Numbered from the stretch's first letter, positions 25,692 to 35,007 are shown. The stretch: 64,000 nt of DNA from RGIG3009 sp045578425 (GCA_045578425.1 JAZNKF010000063.1:62001-126000); one strand, 5' to 3'. The notes: generated by a model from the letters alone, not told the origin. A program made the numbers and translations.

Positions 25692-26672
25692 TTACGCGGT
25701 GGACGCGCCTGTGTCAACAGCGGTAGTTTCGCTGACAGGCTGAGTTTGCTCGGTGGTTACAACGTTTTCGGTAGTTGTCTCGTCAGAAACGGTTGTTGTG
25801 ACAGAAACCGCAGTGTGGGAAACCGTTGTCGTTTCGGTTATGTTTGTCGTTTGCGGGAAGGTTGTTGTCTGAACCGACGTCGTTTCGGTGGGAATTGTCG
25901 ATTCTGTCGTTTTGGTCACACTCGTTTCGGAAACGGTCGTTGTTGTTTCGGTGGACAAAGTGGTTGTATGTTCCGTTGTTGATGCAGTGGACTGCTCGAT
26001 AGTTGTTGTGCTTGTCGTTTCGGCCGTTTTTGACACGCTTATTTCGGTTTTAGTCGTAGTCGTGGTCGTTACTTCATCCGTATCGGTGACAGTATTGGTA
26101 GCCGTTCCCACAACAATTACTTTTAACGGCCGACTGTCCACGATATAACATTCGTTTTCGGTATAATCATAATGGGAGGAAGTCCCCCAATGCGATTCAA
26201 TTTTAACCGTTTCCGGACCCTTTACCTGCAACGTAAACGAAACATACTCTCGGTTTTGGTTGTTTGCCCCAATATCCACGCCGATTTGTTGTGTGTGATA
26301 GGTGTCTTCTCCGATATATAGCACGCAGAACCCCGTTTGTGCCGAACTGGTCCCTTTCCCAAGAGTAACCGTATACGTTCCGGGAACGGTGAAAATAAAG
26401 GTGCTGATTTTACCCTCTTTGGCTGACGGCTCCACAAGGGTCTTGTTTTCGTCGGTGATGGCGATTTGCGCATCAAAATTTGCCGCTTGAATAACGTTCA
26501 AAACAGAGGAGACATCACACGAAAAATACGCGTAGGCGGTAAGGCTCATGGCGATCAAGCAACCAACTATCGTCGCAATGGTGGTGGCAACACGCACGAG
26601 CATGGCTTTTTCACCGATTTTTTCGTGTTTTGGTATGTGGAAAAACCGAGTATATAGTTTTTTCACACCCAT
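25692..26672 (-). CDS. Membrane-anchored or exported protein with Thr-rich mucin-like tail
   Basis: About 326 residues. A basic N-terminus is followed by a hydrophobic segment (VATTIATIVGCLIAMSLTAYAYF, about 30-52) like SipW-type leaders, then a beta-rich domain of about 130 residues, then from about residue 190 to the end a low-complexity Thr/Ser/Val/Glu tail that looks like a mucin or cell-wall spanning spacer. There is no sortase motif after the tail. Start uncertain: AGGAGG lies too close to ATG 26675, so ATG 26672 or GTG 26666 is used. Part of the TasA/SipW-like locus. Confidence 0.7.
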   Translation of the reverse strand: MGVKKLYTRFFHIPKHEKIGEKAMLVRVATTIATIVGCLIAMSLTAYAYFSCDVSSVLNVIQAANFDAQIAITDENKTLVEPSAKEGKISTFIFTVPGTYTVTLGKGTSSAQTGFCVLYIGEDTYHTQQIGVDIGANNQNREYVSFTLQVKGPETVKIESHWGTSSHYDYTENECYIVDSRPLKVIVVGTATNTVTDTDEVTTTTTTKTEISVSKTAETTSTTTIEQSTASTTEHTTTLSTETTTTVSETSVTKTTESTIPTETTSVQTTTFPQTTNITETTTVSHTAVSVTTTVSDETTTENVVTTEQTQPVSETTAVDTGASTA

Positions 26673-26695
26673 CATCCTCCTTTCAAAAGAATAGG

Positions 26696-27370
26696 TCAGT
26701 TGACAATTTGTTCAGCTTTAACGGTAACACCCAGTTCCACTTTGGGAACGGTAGTACCGCGGTAGTTGGCGATATTGCCGACTTCTTCGGGCATGCGGAC
26801 AATCAGTGCAATATACGCCTCGCCTTTGGACGGTAAAAAAGCGGGGGTGGTAGCATAATTATGTAAGGGCATATCGGCAATTTCTTTTACGGTGATAGTT
26901 GCGTTGTTTTTGGCAACTTCGCGGTCGAGTGTGCCGCTTAAAATGTCTTGTTCTTTTATATTGGTGATAACACCGAATTTAAGATAATCTTGCAACATAA
27001 ACGGTTGACCGAAAGCGTTGGTGGCTTCAATACAGCCGTTAACGTTGACCGCCGTTAAAAAATTAAACGGTACGGTGCCTTCGTTTTCCACTTTCAGATA
27101 AACTATCTGTACGTACCCCGGCTCGTATAAAGCATGGTTATCAAAAATTGTTGTGTCAGCCTCTATTTCGGTCCATTCTTTGTTTTCGTCAAAGTAAGAG
27201 ACGGTAAGGTCAAAATCGGCAAAATGGAAAATGTTGTTGATTTCGGGTGACGTATCCGTAAACCACGCCAGTGATGCACCGGTACCCAGAACACCCCAAA
27301 GTATGAGCAAGCACAAACTGAAAACTAAGGCTATTTTTTTGTACGTTTTTTTGGTTGCATAGGGTTTCAC
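26696..27370 (-). CDS. TasA-like protein with SipW-type signal peptide
   Basis: A 224-residue exported protein. The leader ends GASLAWFTDTSPEINNIF, the AWFTD-type pattern recognised by SipW-like signal peptidases. The mature part is beta-rich, with ALYEPGYVQIVYLKVENEGTV typical of the TasA/CalY (camelysin) fold. TasA forms matrix fibres in Bacillus. GTG 27370 follows GGAGGAACAAGGC; ATG codons downstream lie inside the leader. It sits 16 bp after the sortase-anchored gene. Confidence 0.8.
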   Translation of the reverse strand: MKPYATKKTYKKIALVFSLCLLILWGVLGTGASLAWFTDTSPEINNIFHFADFDLTVSYFDENKEWTEIEADTTIFDNHALYEPGYVQIVYLKVENEGTVPFNFLTAVNVNGCIEATNAFGQPFMLQDYLKFGVITNIKEQDILSGTLDREVAKNNATITVKEIADMPLHNYATTPAFLPSKGEAYIALIVRMPEEVGNIANYRGTTVPKVELGVTVKAEQIVN

Positions 27371-27386
27371 GCCTTGTTCCTCCTTG

Positions 27387-28061
27387 TCAGCGCTTGACAG
27401 TGTTTACTTCCTGTTCGTTATCTTTTTTTCGACATACCAAAAGAATGATCATGATTACCAGCACACACCCCATAACCCATAACCATCTTTCGGTAGGGGA
27501 GTTATCACCGGTCGGGGGCGGCTTGGGGTCGTCGGATTCCACGGGAAATTCTTCAATCATAAATTCCCAATCCAAAAACCCCACTTGGTTTTGAAATTCG
27601 TTGGACAATTCCACGGGAACGTTCAACGTAACGTCCAAATTCACCTCGCCGCCCGAATACAGCGTGCCAAGACACACCCAATCGGTCAGCTGCGCGGTTT
27701 CATTGGCGGTGGCATCGAACATATAGGCCATTTCGTTATCTTCGCTCTTGGTGACTTTCAAACCAAGTTGCGAAAGAAACTCCGCAGAATTCTCATGCGC
27801 GCCCAACGAACGAAGATAAATCTTGACTTTTACTTCGTTTGACGCCTCGTTTTTTACGTTGATTTTTTGTGTTATGGTATCACCGGGCATAACGTCTTTA
27901 AAATTTGGGAACAGGTCGGTCAAAGAATGTTCGCTGCCGGGTTCAAACACAAAATTGCCTGCATTTTTGTTGTACGTCACTTTTCCGCCTTCCGCATATA
28001 CCGTAAAAGCGGGGGAGAGGATAAGCAACAAAACAAATAATAAAGTAATTATCTTTTTCAT
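27387..28061 (-). CDS. Cell-wall anchored (PPxTG-type) TasA-fold protein
   Basis: A 224-residue protein. It has an N-terminal signal peptide (ILSPAFTVYAEG), a beta domain with FPNFKDVMPGDTITQKINVK and GFLDWEFMIEEFP, then PPPTGD, a hydrophobic helix (LWVMGCVLVIMIILLV) and CRKK, the classic sortase sorting arrangement in a clostridial PxTGD variant. Its domain is like the 13131-13766 protein. No sortase gene lies in this window, so a housekeeping sortase is presumed. It could anchor a TasA-like fibre to the wall. ATG overlaps the upstream stop by 4 bp. Confidence 0.82.
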   Translation of the reverse strand: MKKIITLLFVLLLILSPAFTVYAEGGKVTYNKNAGNFVFEPGSEHSLTDLFPNFKDVMPGDTITQKINVKNEASNEVKVKIYLRSLGAHENSAEFLSQLGLKVTKSEDNEMAYMFDATANETAQLTDWVCLGTLYSGGEVNLDVTLNVPVELSNEFQNQVGFLDWEFMIEEFPVESDDPKPPPTGDNSPTERWLWVMGCVLVIMIILLVCRKKDNEQEVNTVKR

Positions 28062-28633
28062 TCCGTTGCCTCCTTTGGCCAGCCGGAGGCGGTATAGGTG
28101 TTGCCGTCACGGATAGGATTGTTTTCGCTTTGAACGGCTTGTGCCTTTACGGTTAACGTAAGGGTTTTGCCGATATAATCGGTGTTGATTTTAGAACCCA
28201 CCATTTCCACGTGTGAGAACACGTTGGGAGTTGTTTCACGGGGGTTTACAATGCCCGTGTAGTAATACCAGCCATCGTGCAGTTCCCAATATTTTTCATC
28301 GATATTGAGTTTAAAACAATCCTCTGCAGATAACTCCTGTGAATTTACGCCGTATACCATTTTTACACGAAGATAAAAAGGATGTTCGCAATCGCTCTCG
28401 ATACTGACCTTTTTGGAAACAATATCACCGGGAACGATATACACGCCCTCTTTGGGGAATTCTTTCCCTTGGTCGGTGGTTTCGTGAATAAGAAATTGAA
28501 TGTTACCGGAGGTTACGACGTTGGTGGCTTTTCCAATGGTGGAGTAATAGGCAAGGGTAGAGGTGCTGATAAACGCCATCAATGCCGCCACAAGCGAGGT
28601 GACGAATATTTTTATTTTAATTTTACCCAACAT
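28058..28633 (-). CDS. CalY/TasA-like exported protein
   Basis: A 191-residue protein beginning MLGKIKIKIFVTS with a hydrophobic leader ending in STLAYYSTIGKATN. The mature part starts VVTSGNIQFLIHE and continues with GVYIVPGDIVSKKVSI, the strand pattern of the camelysin/TasA family, and a C-terminal TLTVKAQAVQSEN strand found in several locus proteins (compare IYAEAVQTEN in 33359-34063). ATG 28633 follows GGAGGACATC; a longer upstream start has no ribosome site and would enter the repeat element. Coupled to the next gene by ATGA overlap. Confidence 0.8.
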   Translation of the reverse strand: MLGKIKIKIFVTSLVAALMAFISTSTLAYYSTIGKATNVVTSGNIQFLIHETTDQGKEFPKEGVYIVPGDIVSKKVSIESDCEHPFYLRVKMVYGVNSQELSAEDCFKLNIDEKYWELHDGWYYYTGIVNPRETTPNVFSHVEMVGSKINTDYIGKTLTLTVKAQAVQSENNPIRDGNTYTASGWPKEATE

Positions 28634-28669
28634 GATGTCCTCCTTTTTGTCAAATTCGGATAGTATACT

Positions 28670-28878
28670 CGGCAATCAAAAGACACAAACGCTTGCGCGA
28701 GTTAAAAGAGAAGAGAGAATAGAGAAAAGAATCGGTGTTTTGCTGTGCAAAACATTTTTTAATCCGTGCCGAAGGCACACCGAAACTCTTCACTTTTCAT
28801 TTTTCATTCTTCACTGCCGTCGAAGACGGCTTTTGTGTCCTTTGATTGCCGCCCACTCCCCATAAGGAGGAGTGGGTG
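28670..28878. repeat. Inverted-repeat element, copy 1 (182 bp) with trailing hairpin
   Basis: Begins CGGCAATCAAAAGACACAAA (28670-28689) and ends at 28851 with the near complement (TTTTGTGTCCTTTGATTGCCG). Internal small hairpins are GTGCCGAAGGCAC and CCGTCGAAGACGG. A separate hairpin (CCCACTCC...GGAGTGGG) follows at 28852-28877. No open frame of note. It alignes along its whole length with the element at 34777. No target duplication seen. Confidence 0.8.
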
Positions 28879-28894
28879 GACTTATAAAACTTGA

Positions 28895-30901
28895 TTAATA
28901 AACGTCTACGCCGTCTACAACAACATTGAGCTTATCCTGACCCATAGAGTTCTTGTTTGCCCACAGGGTAGAACCGGTATTGATACCCTTGTCATTGATC
29001 TCGTAACCGTTAACTGTGGTGTCGTTAACGATGAGCTCATAAGACTTGCCATAATCGTTACCGATTTCGATAGCAGCTTTAAGGTCGGTAAGACCACCGT
29101 TATCGTTGAAGGTACATCCGTTTACGGTGAGCTTGGTGTTAGCCGTACCGTAAAGGAGCACTGCCTTACCGTCGGAGTTGAAGGTGCAGTTATTGAAAGT
29201 AGCAGCAGGTGCGCCCCAAGTCCAGATGTTGTAAACATCACCGGAAACATTGAAAGTGCAGTTGTTGAACAGACTGTTTCCATAAAGCGTATAGGTACCA
29301 TTGATGGTGCAATTATTGTATGTGCCATTACAACGAGCATAGCCGATGTAGGTGGAACTGTTGGTTGTAATGGTAACATTCTCGAACACAACTGTGGAAC
29401 CATCAAGACCAAAGTCGCAGTTTTCACCGCCGTTGCCAACCTTGGTTACAGCTACGCTAGTGTCACCAGTGCCTACGATAGTCAGTGTCTTTCCCTTTGC
29501 CGCAGCGGGAATGATGTAATCACCAGATCCGAGATACACTGTGTCTGCACCATTCTGAATGGCAGTGCTGAAGGTTGCATTGTCAGTTGCCAATTCAGCA
29601 GTCTCAGGAATTACAATCCAAGAAGATCCGTTTGATGCTGCCTTGTAGCCAGATGCTACCCAAGTGGTAGGATTGAAGCCAAAGGTACCGCCTTTAATAA
29701 CAACATTACCGGTGCCAAGGATACCTGCAGTATATCCGCTACGAGTAGAAGCCTTACCAAAGGTACCACCATTTACGTATACGGTTGTGCCTTCGCCTGC
29801 ATAGATGTAAGCACGCTTCTGGTTCTGAGAAGTCTTGGTAAAATCAGCAAAATTACCGCCGTTGATGGTAATCACAGTTCCTTCGCCTTCTGCGTAGAAC
29901 AGATAACGTCCAGAAGTGCTTTTAGTATTTACTTCCACGCTACCACTATTAAAGATTACCTCTGCACCATCGACAGCACCAACACCGCCGCCTGCGGAAT
30001 TTAAGGTAACATCATTATAGGTGGTCTTTGCGTCCTCGCCACGAGTGATATTCGAATAGTTAGATGCGCTACCTGCGTTCATAACAACGTCGTTTACAGT
30101 TGCATTACCTTCGTTGATTAGACCTGCGTCACCGGTGGTGTTGAGTGTATTCCCTTCACCGTTGATTACAACAGTTGCACCGGAGGAAATAACGATTCCT
30201 TCATCTCTGTCATTCTCCATCACATATGTGCCACCGTTGGCAAAAATTACATCATCAAAGGAAGCGTCTGCATCATACTTCTCATCAAAGCTATCCTTTT
30301 CTACGGTAGCCTGAGTAGCAAGCAGATTTACACCGAGCGTAGCATAGAGCTGCTCACCTGCAATGTTGTAATCATTATCATCAGCAGTAGGTGCCCAGTA
30401 AATTGCTACATAGAATGTATCTACACCAGTCTTAGCATCAAGAACGCCTTCACCCTTCAAAGCAAAGGTCTCGAGATCCTGAGTAGTAGCAGTCTTGATG
30501 TTATCGCGAGTGGGCTGCTCAGTCATAACAGCAACCTTGAGAACATCAGCAAGGCTCTTTCCATTAACAACGCTAACGTCAGAAACATTAACGGAAAGAG
30601 TGTACTTGAGAGCAAGGCTACCAAGATTCCTAACGGTCAGTTTCTCCCAAACCATTGCACCAGGCTCCCAAAGAGCAACTTCGTCAAACAGTTTGGTGGT
30701 GTCGGTAACTTCTTCATCTGTATCTGTTCCGTTTGTGTGGTAGAGTGCCACGTCAAGATTACCGGCAACGATCTTGTTATTACCGGAAATAACGGAATCA
30801 GTAAACCAAGCGAACGTACTACCGATCAGCATCGATACGCACATCAGCAAGGAAAGAGCACTCAAAAGCAGAGCGCGCTTTGTGCTTTTTGTTTTTGTCA
30901 T
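28895..30901 (-). CDS. Large beta-helix surface protein with SipW-type leader (paralogue A)
   Basis: A 668-residue exported protein. The leader MTKTKSTKRALLLSALS ends in STFAWFTDSV, a SipW-type site. Residues 40-200 look TasA-like (GNLDVALYHTN, LWEPGAMVWEKLTVRNLGSLALKY). From about residue 210 to the end there are repeated short strands with T/N/G turns (ATVVINGEGNTLN, VVIKGGTFGF, NNCTINGTYTLYG, TFNNCTFNSDG), typical of a right-handed parallel beta-helix. Codon use here favours AAG, GAG and CTC/CTT, unlike the neighbours, suggesting transfer from another lineage. RBS AGGAGG before ATG 30901. Confidence 0.82.
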   Translation of the reverse strand: MTKTKSTKRALLLSALSLLMCVSMLIGSTFAWFTDSVISGNNKIVAGNLDVALYHTNGTDTDEEVTDTTKLFDEVALWEPGAMVWEKLTVRNLGSLALKYTLSVNVSDVSVVNGKSLADVLKVAVMTEQPTRDNIKTATTQDLETFALKGEGVLDAKTGVDTFYVAIYWAPTADDNDYNIAGEQLYATLGVNLLATQATVEKDSFDEKYDADASFDDVIFANGGTYVMENDRDEGIVISSGATVVINGEGNTLNTTGDAGLINEGNATVNDVVMNAGSASNYSNITRGEDAKTTYNDVTLNSAGGGVGAVDGAEVIFNSGSVEVNTKSTSGRYLFYAEGEGTVITINGGNFADFTKTSQNQKRAYIYAGEGTTVYVNGGTFGKASTRSGYTAGILGTGNVVIKGGTFGFNPTTWVASGYKAASNGSSWIVIPETAELATDNATFSTAIQNGADTVYLGSGDYIIPAAAKGKTLTIVGTGDTSVAVTKVGNGGENCDFGLDGSTVVFENVTITTNSSTYIGYARCNGTYNNCTINGTYTLYGNSLFNNCTFNVSGDVYNIWTWGAPAATFNNCTFNSDGKAVLLYGTANTKLTVNGCTFNDNGGLTDLKAAIEIGNDYGKSYELIVNDTTVNGYEINDKGINTGSTLWANKNSMGQDKLNVVVDGVDVY

Positions 30902-31020
30902 TTCTAATGACCTCCTATGATTTTTTATGTAAATTGTGTTTCAGTTGTAATTCACAGGTAATATGACAAGTTCGGGCGAATGACGGGTTCGTCGTCCCTT
31001 TTCCGCAGGGCTCACGCCCT

Positions 31021-31092
31021 CGGCAAGCAAAAGATACAAAGCAGAGTTTATACCCTCTGCTTGCCGCCTAACTCCCCAAAAGGAGAGTTAGG
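31021..31092. repeat. Short derivative (46 bp) of the inverted-repeat element with trailing hairpin
   Basis: CGGCAAGCAAAAGATACAAA (31021-31040) and GCAGAGTT..CTCTGCTTGCCG end at 31066; then a hairpin CCTAACTC/GAGTTAGG (31067-31092). It has the same outer ends and the same trailing-hairpin layout as the two full copies but lacks nearly all the interior. It lies between the two beta-helix genes. Confidence 0.6.
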
Positions 31093-31120
31093 ACGGACTT
31101 TGTTGTAAATCAGATATACC

Positions 31121-33250
31121 TTATGCGCCGAATCCAGCTACAAAGGTATTCCATGTATCGATCGTGTAAGTATTACCTGCATAAACGATCTCATTAATGG
31201 TTGTGCCATCTTCGATTACAAGCTTTTCAAGTCTTGCTTTCGTAACGTTACCTGCAGAAGTACCGTAATCAACAACAAGCTTATCAATTACAGTGCCTGC
31301 TTTGATAGTTACGTTGCCTGCAATGGTAGCAGCATAAAGAGTTCCGATCTTCGCATCATCAAAGGTAACCTTTGCATGCTCATAGCAGTAAACCACACCG
31401 TATTCACCACGGTTAACGAGGGTGGTGGTGCTGTTTACAAAGGCGGCATCAATCGGCAGAGCACCGGCGACCATATTAGTTGTACCGGTCATAATGCAGT
31501 CATTCAGAACTGCATTTCCGTAGTGGCAGAAGGCGGGAGCAAGGACAAAACCCTTATTATTAACAGCAAGTGTAGCAGCAAGATCCTTCACCACAAGATT
31601 GTTAATGGTGTAATCACCTTTGCCGGTATTTTTGCCGTACGAATAATCTCCAACCTCAACAAAGCCTTCGCCGGTAACGGTGACATTCTCAATTTTTGCA
31701 GCTGCGCCTGCGGGAGGAAGGAATGACACATAGTTGTGGTTGCCCTCGGCAGGATTGGATCCGGAAACGGAGATGGTATTACCGATACCGTTAAAATTGA
31801 TTGCGCCTTCGGTCTCGATAAACATCTGCTTATCTGCATCGGTGTTAACGATCTCAACATCAGTTGCCAGAAATACGTTATCACCCTTGGTGGTAGCCTT
31901 CAAAGCTTCCGCGGTAGCAACTACCTGTCCATCTGCAACAACGGTGTTATTGCTCAAAGTGGGAACATAGTTGTCAGTTTCGTAGATATAATTACCCTGA
32001 TCGCCTGCCTGGCAGTCGATGAAGTAGCTATCTTTAATCACAATGTTAAAGCTGCTTTCTTCTCTGTCATCGATAGCAAGACCGGGCTTCTCAGAGAGAG
32101 GTCCAAATACGCAATCATCAACCACAACGTTCGAGACTTCGCCTGCATACTGGTCACAAACCTTCAAGCCGCGAGTACCGTTGAAGTAACAACCGGTAAA
32201 GGTAGCCTTGCCGTTGTAAACCCATGCGCCATACATAGTGGTATTGCCATAAGTAGAAGAATCGTTATTGTGGCCGGAGAAGGTACAGTCTACAAAGGTA
32301 GACAGGGGACCATCGGTCATAATACCGTCATCAAATGCAACGTTAACAAAGGTGTTATTGCCACCAAGCTCAAGATAGGTGAACTCCCAAGCATTCTCAC
32401 CGTTTTCATAGGTGTAGAAGGTAGAGTCTACAACCTTCATGTTCTTCATGTTGATATTATCAAGACCGCCGCCGTGACCGGTAACGGTGATGGTAGCATC
32501 ATCGGACGCACCAACCAGAGTGACACCGTTCATGTCTCTGTTTTTGCCTGCACGATCTGCAGCCAATTCAATGGCAGTGCCTTTGATGCCAATGATCTTT
32601 GCGCCACTTGCAAGAGCATTTTCCAACTCCTCTGTTGTGGTAGCAAGAACATCATAATATGTGGCATCCTTATCGTACTGGTTGTTAAAGCTATCGTTTT
32701 CGTGTGTTAACTGAGTAGCATAAACAGCAACCGAAATACCCTCAACCTTGAGACCCTGATACTCGTTGCCCGCTTCTTCCTTCATGTGGCCGCTAAGAAC
32801 GATCGCACCAGATTTTTCATTGGGAAGCAATTTACCTTCGTAGGTGTACATATCAGTCTCAGCACCATCGACGGTAATAGTCCATTCAATTGCTTCAAGA
32901 AGTTTTGCATCACCAATAATGCCGTTAATGATAAAGTTGTATTTCAGGGCTAGGGTGCCTTCATTTACAACATAGATAGGCTCCATTTTATAAGTGCATC
33001 CGGGTTCCCAAAGAATCTGATCTTGAGCACGATTATCAGCAGTAACGAACTCAATAACCTTACCCTCTAATGAGTTACCATCAGCATCAACCAAATCGAC
33101 CTTCAAAGTACCGGACTGAATAATGTTCCCAGCACTCGTTACAGAATCAGTAAACCAAGCGAATGTGCTACCAATGAGCATAGATACACACATCAACAGA
33201 GACAGTGCGCTCATCAGTAAAGCACGCTTGGAGCTTTTTGTTTTAGTCAT
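31121..33250 (-). CDS. Large beta-helix surface protein with SipW-type leader (paralogue B)
   Basis: A 709-residue exported protein, paralogue of 28895-30901. The leader differs from it by only a few residues (MTKTKSSKRALLMSALS, STFAWFTDSV). It has a TasA-like N-terminal domain (ILWEPGCTYKMEPIYVVNEGTLALKY), then from about residue 210 a long series of beta-helix coils (VVDDCVFGPLSE, FVDCTFSGHNND, AKVTFDDAKIGTLY). The two proteins diverge beyond the leader, so they are likely different subunits rather than a fresh duplication. Codon use is the same unusual AAG/GAG style as paralogue A. ATG 33250 after GGAGATATTAG. Confidence 0.82.
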   Translation of the reverse strand: MTKTKSSKRALLMSALSLLMCVSMLIGSTFAWFTDSVTSAGNIIQSGTLKVDLVDADGNSLEGKVIEFVTADNRAQDQILWEPGCTYKMEPIYVVNEGTLALKYNFIINGIIGDAKLLEAIEWTITVDGAETDMYTYEGKLLPNEKSGAIVLSGHMKEEAGNEYQGLKVEGISVAVYATQLTHENDSFNNQYDKDATYYDVLATTTEELENALASGAKIIGIKGTAIELAADRAGKNRDMNGVTLVGASDDATITVTGHGGGLDNINMKNMKVVDSTFYTYENGENAWEFTYLELGGNNTFVNVAFDDGIMTDGPLSTFVDCTFSGHNNDSSTYGNTTMYGAWVYNGKATFTGCYFNGTRGLKVCDQYAGEVSNVVVDDCVFGPLSEKPGLAIDDREESSFNIVIKDSYFIDCQAGDQGNYIYETDNYVPTLSNNTVVADGQVVATAEALKATTKGDNVFLATDVEIVNTDADKQMFIETEGAINFNGIGNTISVSGSNPAEGNHNYVSFLPPAGAAAKIENVTVTGEGFVEVGDYSYGKNTGKGDYTINNLVVKDLAATLAVNNKGFVLAPAFCHYGNAVLNDCIMTGTTNMVAGALPIDAAFVNSTTTLVNRGEYGVVYCYEHAKVTFDDAKIGTLYAATIAGNVTIKAGTVIDKLVVDYGTSAGNVTKARLEKLVIEDGTTINEIVYAGNTYTIDTWNTFVAGFGA

Positions 33251-33358
33251 AATAACTAATATCTCCTTTTGTACTTTTCGGCGCCAAAAGGGAACTGTCA
33301 CTCGTCAGCGCCGAAAAGCGAGTGCAGTTGTGGTTTGTCACTTTTGGTATGTTAGGAA

Positions 33359-34063
33359 TTAGCTAAAAAACGCCACATACTCAAAGGCCGCTTTGGCATT
33401 TGCCGCGTTAGCAGTGGGGAGATCCTCCAACTTGGTGTCAACGTTTTCGGTTTGTACGGCTTCGGCATAGATGTCGATTGAAAAACCATCTTTCAGGCTG
33501 GAGTTAGCAACATCGGCTTGTTCTAATTGATAAGGAATCAACACTTTGTCAAACAAGCGCACAGACTCACCGGGGGAAACAATTTCATCTACATAGAAAA
33601 CGAAAACTAACTCGTCGTTTGCTTTATCCTCGGTGTGAGAATCAAGCACCAACTGAGCACCTTGGTAACCCCAGTTCAGACCGCCGAACAGACTGGCTAT
33701 CGGATATTCCTCGCCGAGTGCTGCATTGAAAGCTTTGTAGTCGGAAATGGTAACGGTCACGCGGATGAATTGGTCATAGGAGCCTTTGTTGGTAACAAAG
33801 GGCTGCTTTACCAGTTTGTCGCCGGGCAAAATGTCTTTGAAATCGTAACCATTAACCGGTTTAGGATCTTCACCGGGATCAGCAACGTTTTCAGTCACGT
33901 CTACCGAGAAGATTGCATCAGCACCATCCTTGGAGTTGGTGACAAAAAAGTTGTTGGTCGCGATATCAGAAGCATTGAACCAAGCCAAAGTACCCATAGA
34001 GATAATAGCAACAAGGGACACTGCGAGAGCTGCAACAAATACCTTTTTCTTTGTCATTTTCAT
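33359..34063 (-). CDS. CalY/TasA-family exported protein
   Basis: A 234-residue protein with leader ISMGTLAWFNASDIATNNFF, a SipW-type AWF site, and the TasA/CalY core: DFKDILPGDKLVKQPFVTNKG, then VTVTISDYKAF, GESVRLFDKVLIPY and the closing strand FSIDIYAEAVQTEN. This is the clearest TasA/camelysin homologue of the locus, located 87 bp downstream of the SipW-like peptidase, as tasA follows sipW in Bacillus. It is likely a fibre subunit. ATG 34063 after AAGGAGG; MKM start is also possible at 34057. Confidence 0.87.
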   Translation of the reverse strand: MKMTKKKVFVAALAVSLVAIISMGTLAWFNASDIATNNFFVTNSKDGADAIFSVDVTENVADPGEDPKPVNGYDFKDILPGDKLVKQPFVTNKGSYDQFIRVTVTISDYKAFNAALGEEYPIASLFGGLNWGYQGAQLVLDSHTEDKANDELVFVFYVDEIVSPGESVRLFDKVLIPYQLEQADVANSSLKDGFSIDIYAEAVQTENVDTKLEDLPTANAANAKAAFEYVAFFS

Positions 34064-34150
34064 GTCAAATTTCCTCCTTTCTTCAAAATTCTTATTTCAA
34101 ACTCATGCCTATTGGAATTCCAAAAAACAGGCACGAATCGGAAATCGGTA

Positions 34151-34747
34151 TTATTCCGCATTGTTTTCGGTTATTTCTGCGTGAAGTTTTTTTAGTTCAG
34201 CTTTAAGCCGTTCATTTTCGTCGTTCACCGCATCCATTTCCGCTTGCGTGGCATCTTGCTTCTTTTTGCGGAGCATATCAGGCAGAAAAACCAGCAAAAT
34301 CAGTACCAACCCCACACCGATGGTGATGTAGGTGCCGGGAGGATTTTGCACAAAGTTGGAAATGTACCCAAGTTTCGGAATAGAAAACTGCGGAACACCA
34401 ATCACGTTGTTAAAGTGAACGGGGTCGTTGTCCTCAATTTCATTGGCAAGACCTTTGGTGTAAAACCGCTGGTTTTCCTTGTCGATTCTCACGACTTGGT
34501 GCGTGGCAACGACTAAATCTTCGTTTAAAATAAAGGTGATATCATCGCCGGCTTTGATGGTGTGGGGGCTTGCTTTTTTGACGTAAAGCAAATCACCGAC
34601 CATATATTTCGGTTCCATACTTCCCGAAATGACGGTATAGCACTGAAACCCTAACAGGCGCGAACCCATTAAGAAAACAGCGCACAACACCATCAGCACC
34701 ACCAGTGTTGTGGATACGATATTTCCTATTTTTTTCAGGGTAGTCAT
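34151..34747 (-). CDS. sipW: Signal peptidase I, SipW (His-type)
   Basis: A 198-residue peptidase. Membrane helix 1 spans about residues 9-32. Catalytic Ser lies in VISGSMEPKYMVGDLLYV near residue 43; the general base position is His in ATHQVV near residue 83 rather than Lys, as in SipW and eukaryotic/archaeal types. A second membrane helix (about 140-160) is followed by a cytoplasmic coiled-coil tail (DAVNDENERLKAELKKLHAE). It should process the AWF-type leaders nearby. ATG 34747 after AAGGAG. Confidence 0.9.
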   Translation of the reverse strand: MTTLKKIGNIVSTTLVVLMVLCAVFLMGSRLLGFQCYTVISGSMEPKYMVGDLLYVKKASPHTIKAGDDITFILNEDLVVATHQVVRIDKENQRFYTKGLANEIEDNDPVHFNNVIGVPQFSIPKLGYISNFVQNPPGTYITIGVGLVLILLVFLPDMLRKKKQDATQAEMDAVNDENERLKAELKKLHAEITENNAE

Positions 34748-34776
34748 AAGGGTAAAACCACTCCTTTCCGATCTTT

Positions 34777-34975
34777 CGGCAATCAAAAAGCACAAACGCT
34801 TGCGCAAGATAAAAGTGAAGAAAGAAAAGATAACAGAATCGGTGTTTTGCAAAGCGAAACATTTTTATAATTTGTGCCGCAGGCACACCGAAACTCTTCA
34901 CTTTTCACTTCTCGTTCTTCACTGCCGTCGAAGACGGCTTTTATGCTCTTTGATTGCCGCCCACCCGAGGGGTGG
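34777..34975. repeat. Inverted-repeat element, copy 2 (183 bp) with trailing hairpin
   Basis: Begins CGGCAATCAAAAAGCACAAA and ends at 34959 with TTTATGCTCTTTGATTGCCG; contains GTGCCGCAGGCAC and CCGTCGAAGACGG hairpins; then CCACCC..GGGTGG at 34960-34975. Aligns with copy 1 with scattered substitutions and one base length difference. It lies directly upstream of sipW. Confidence 0.8.
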
Positions 34976-35007
34976 AACGGCACGAGGTAAAAAATGTTGG
35001 ATGGTTA

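Noticed and set aside
31736..32710. A 324-codon plus-strand frame opposite a beta-helix gene
   Set aside because: Antisense shadow of the repetitive beta-helix coding sequence.
28670..34975. Repeats considered as a CRISPR array
   Set aside because: Only two long copies with inverted ends and no short regular repeat-spacer pattern or cas genes.
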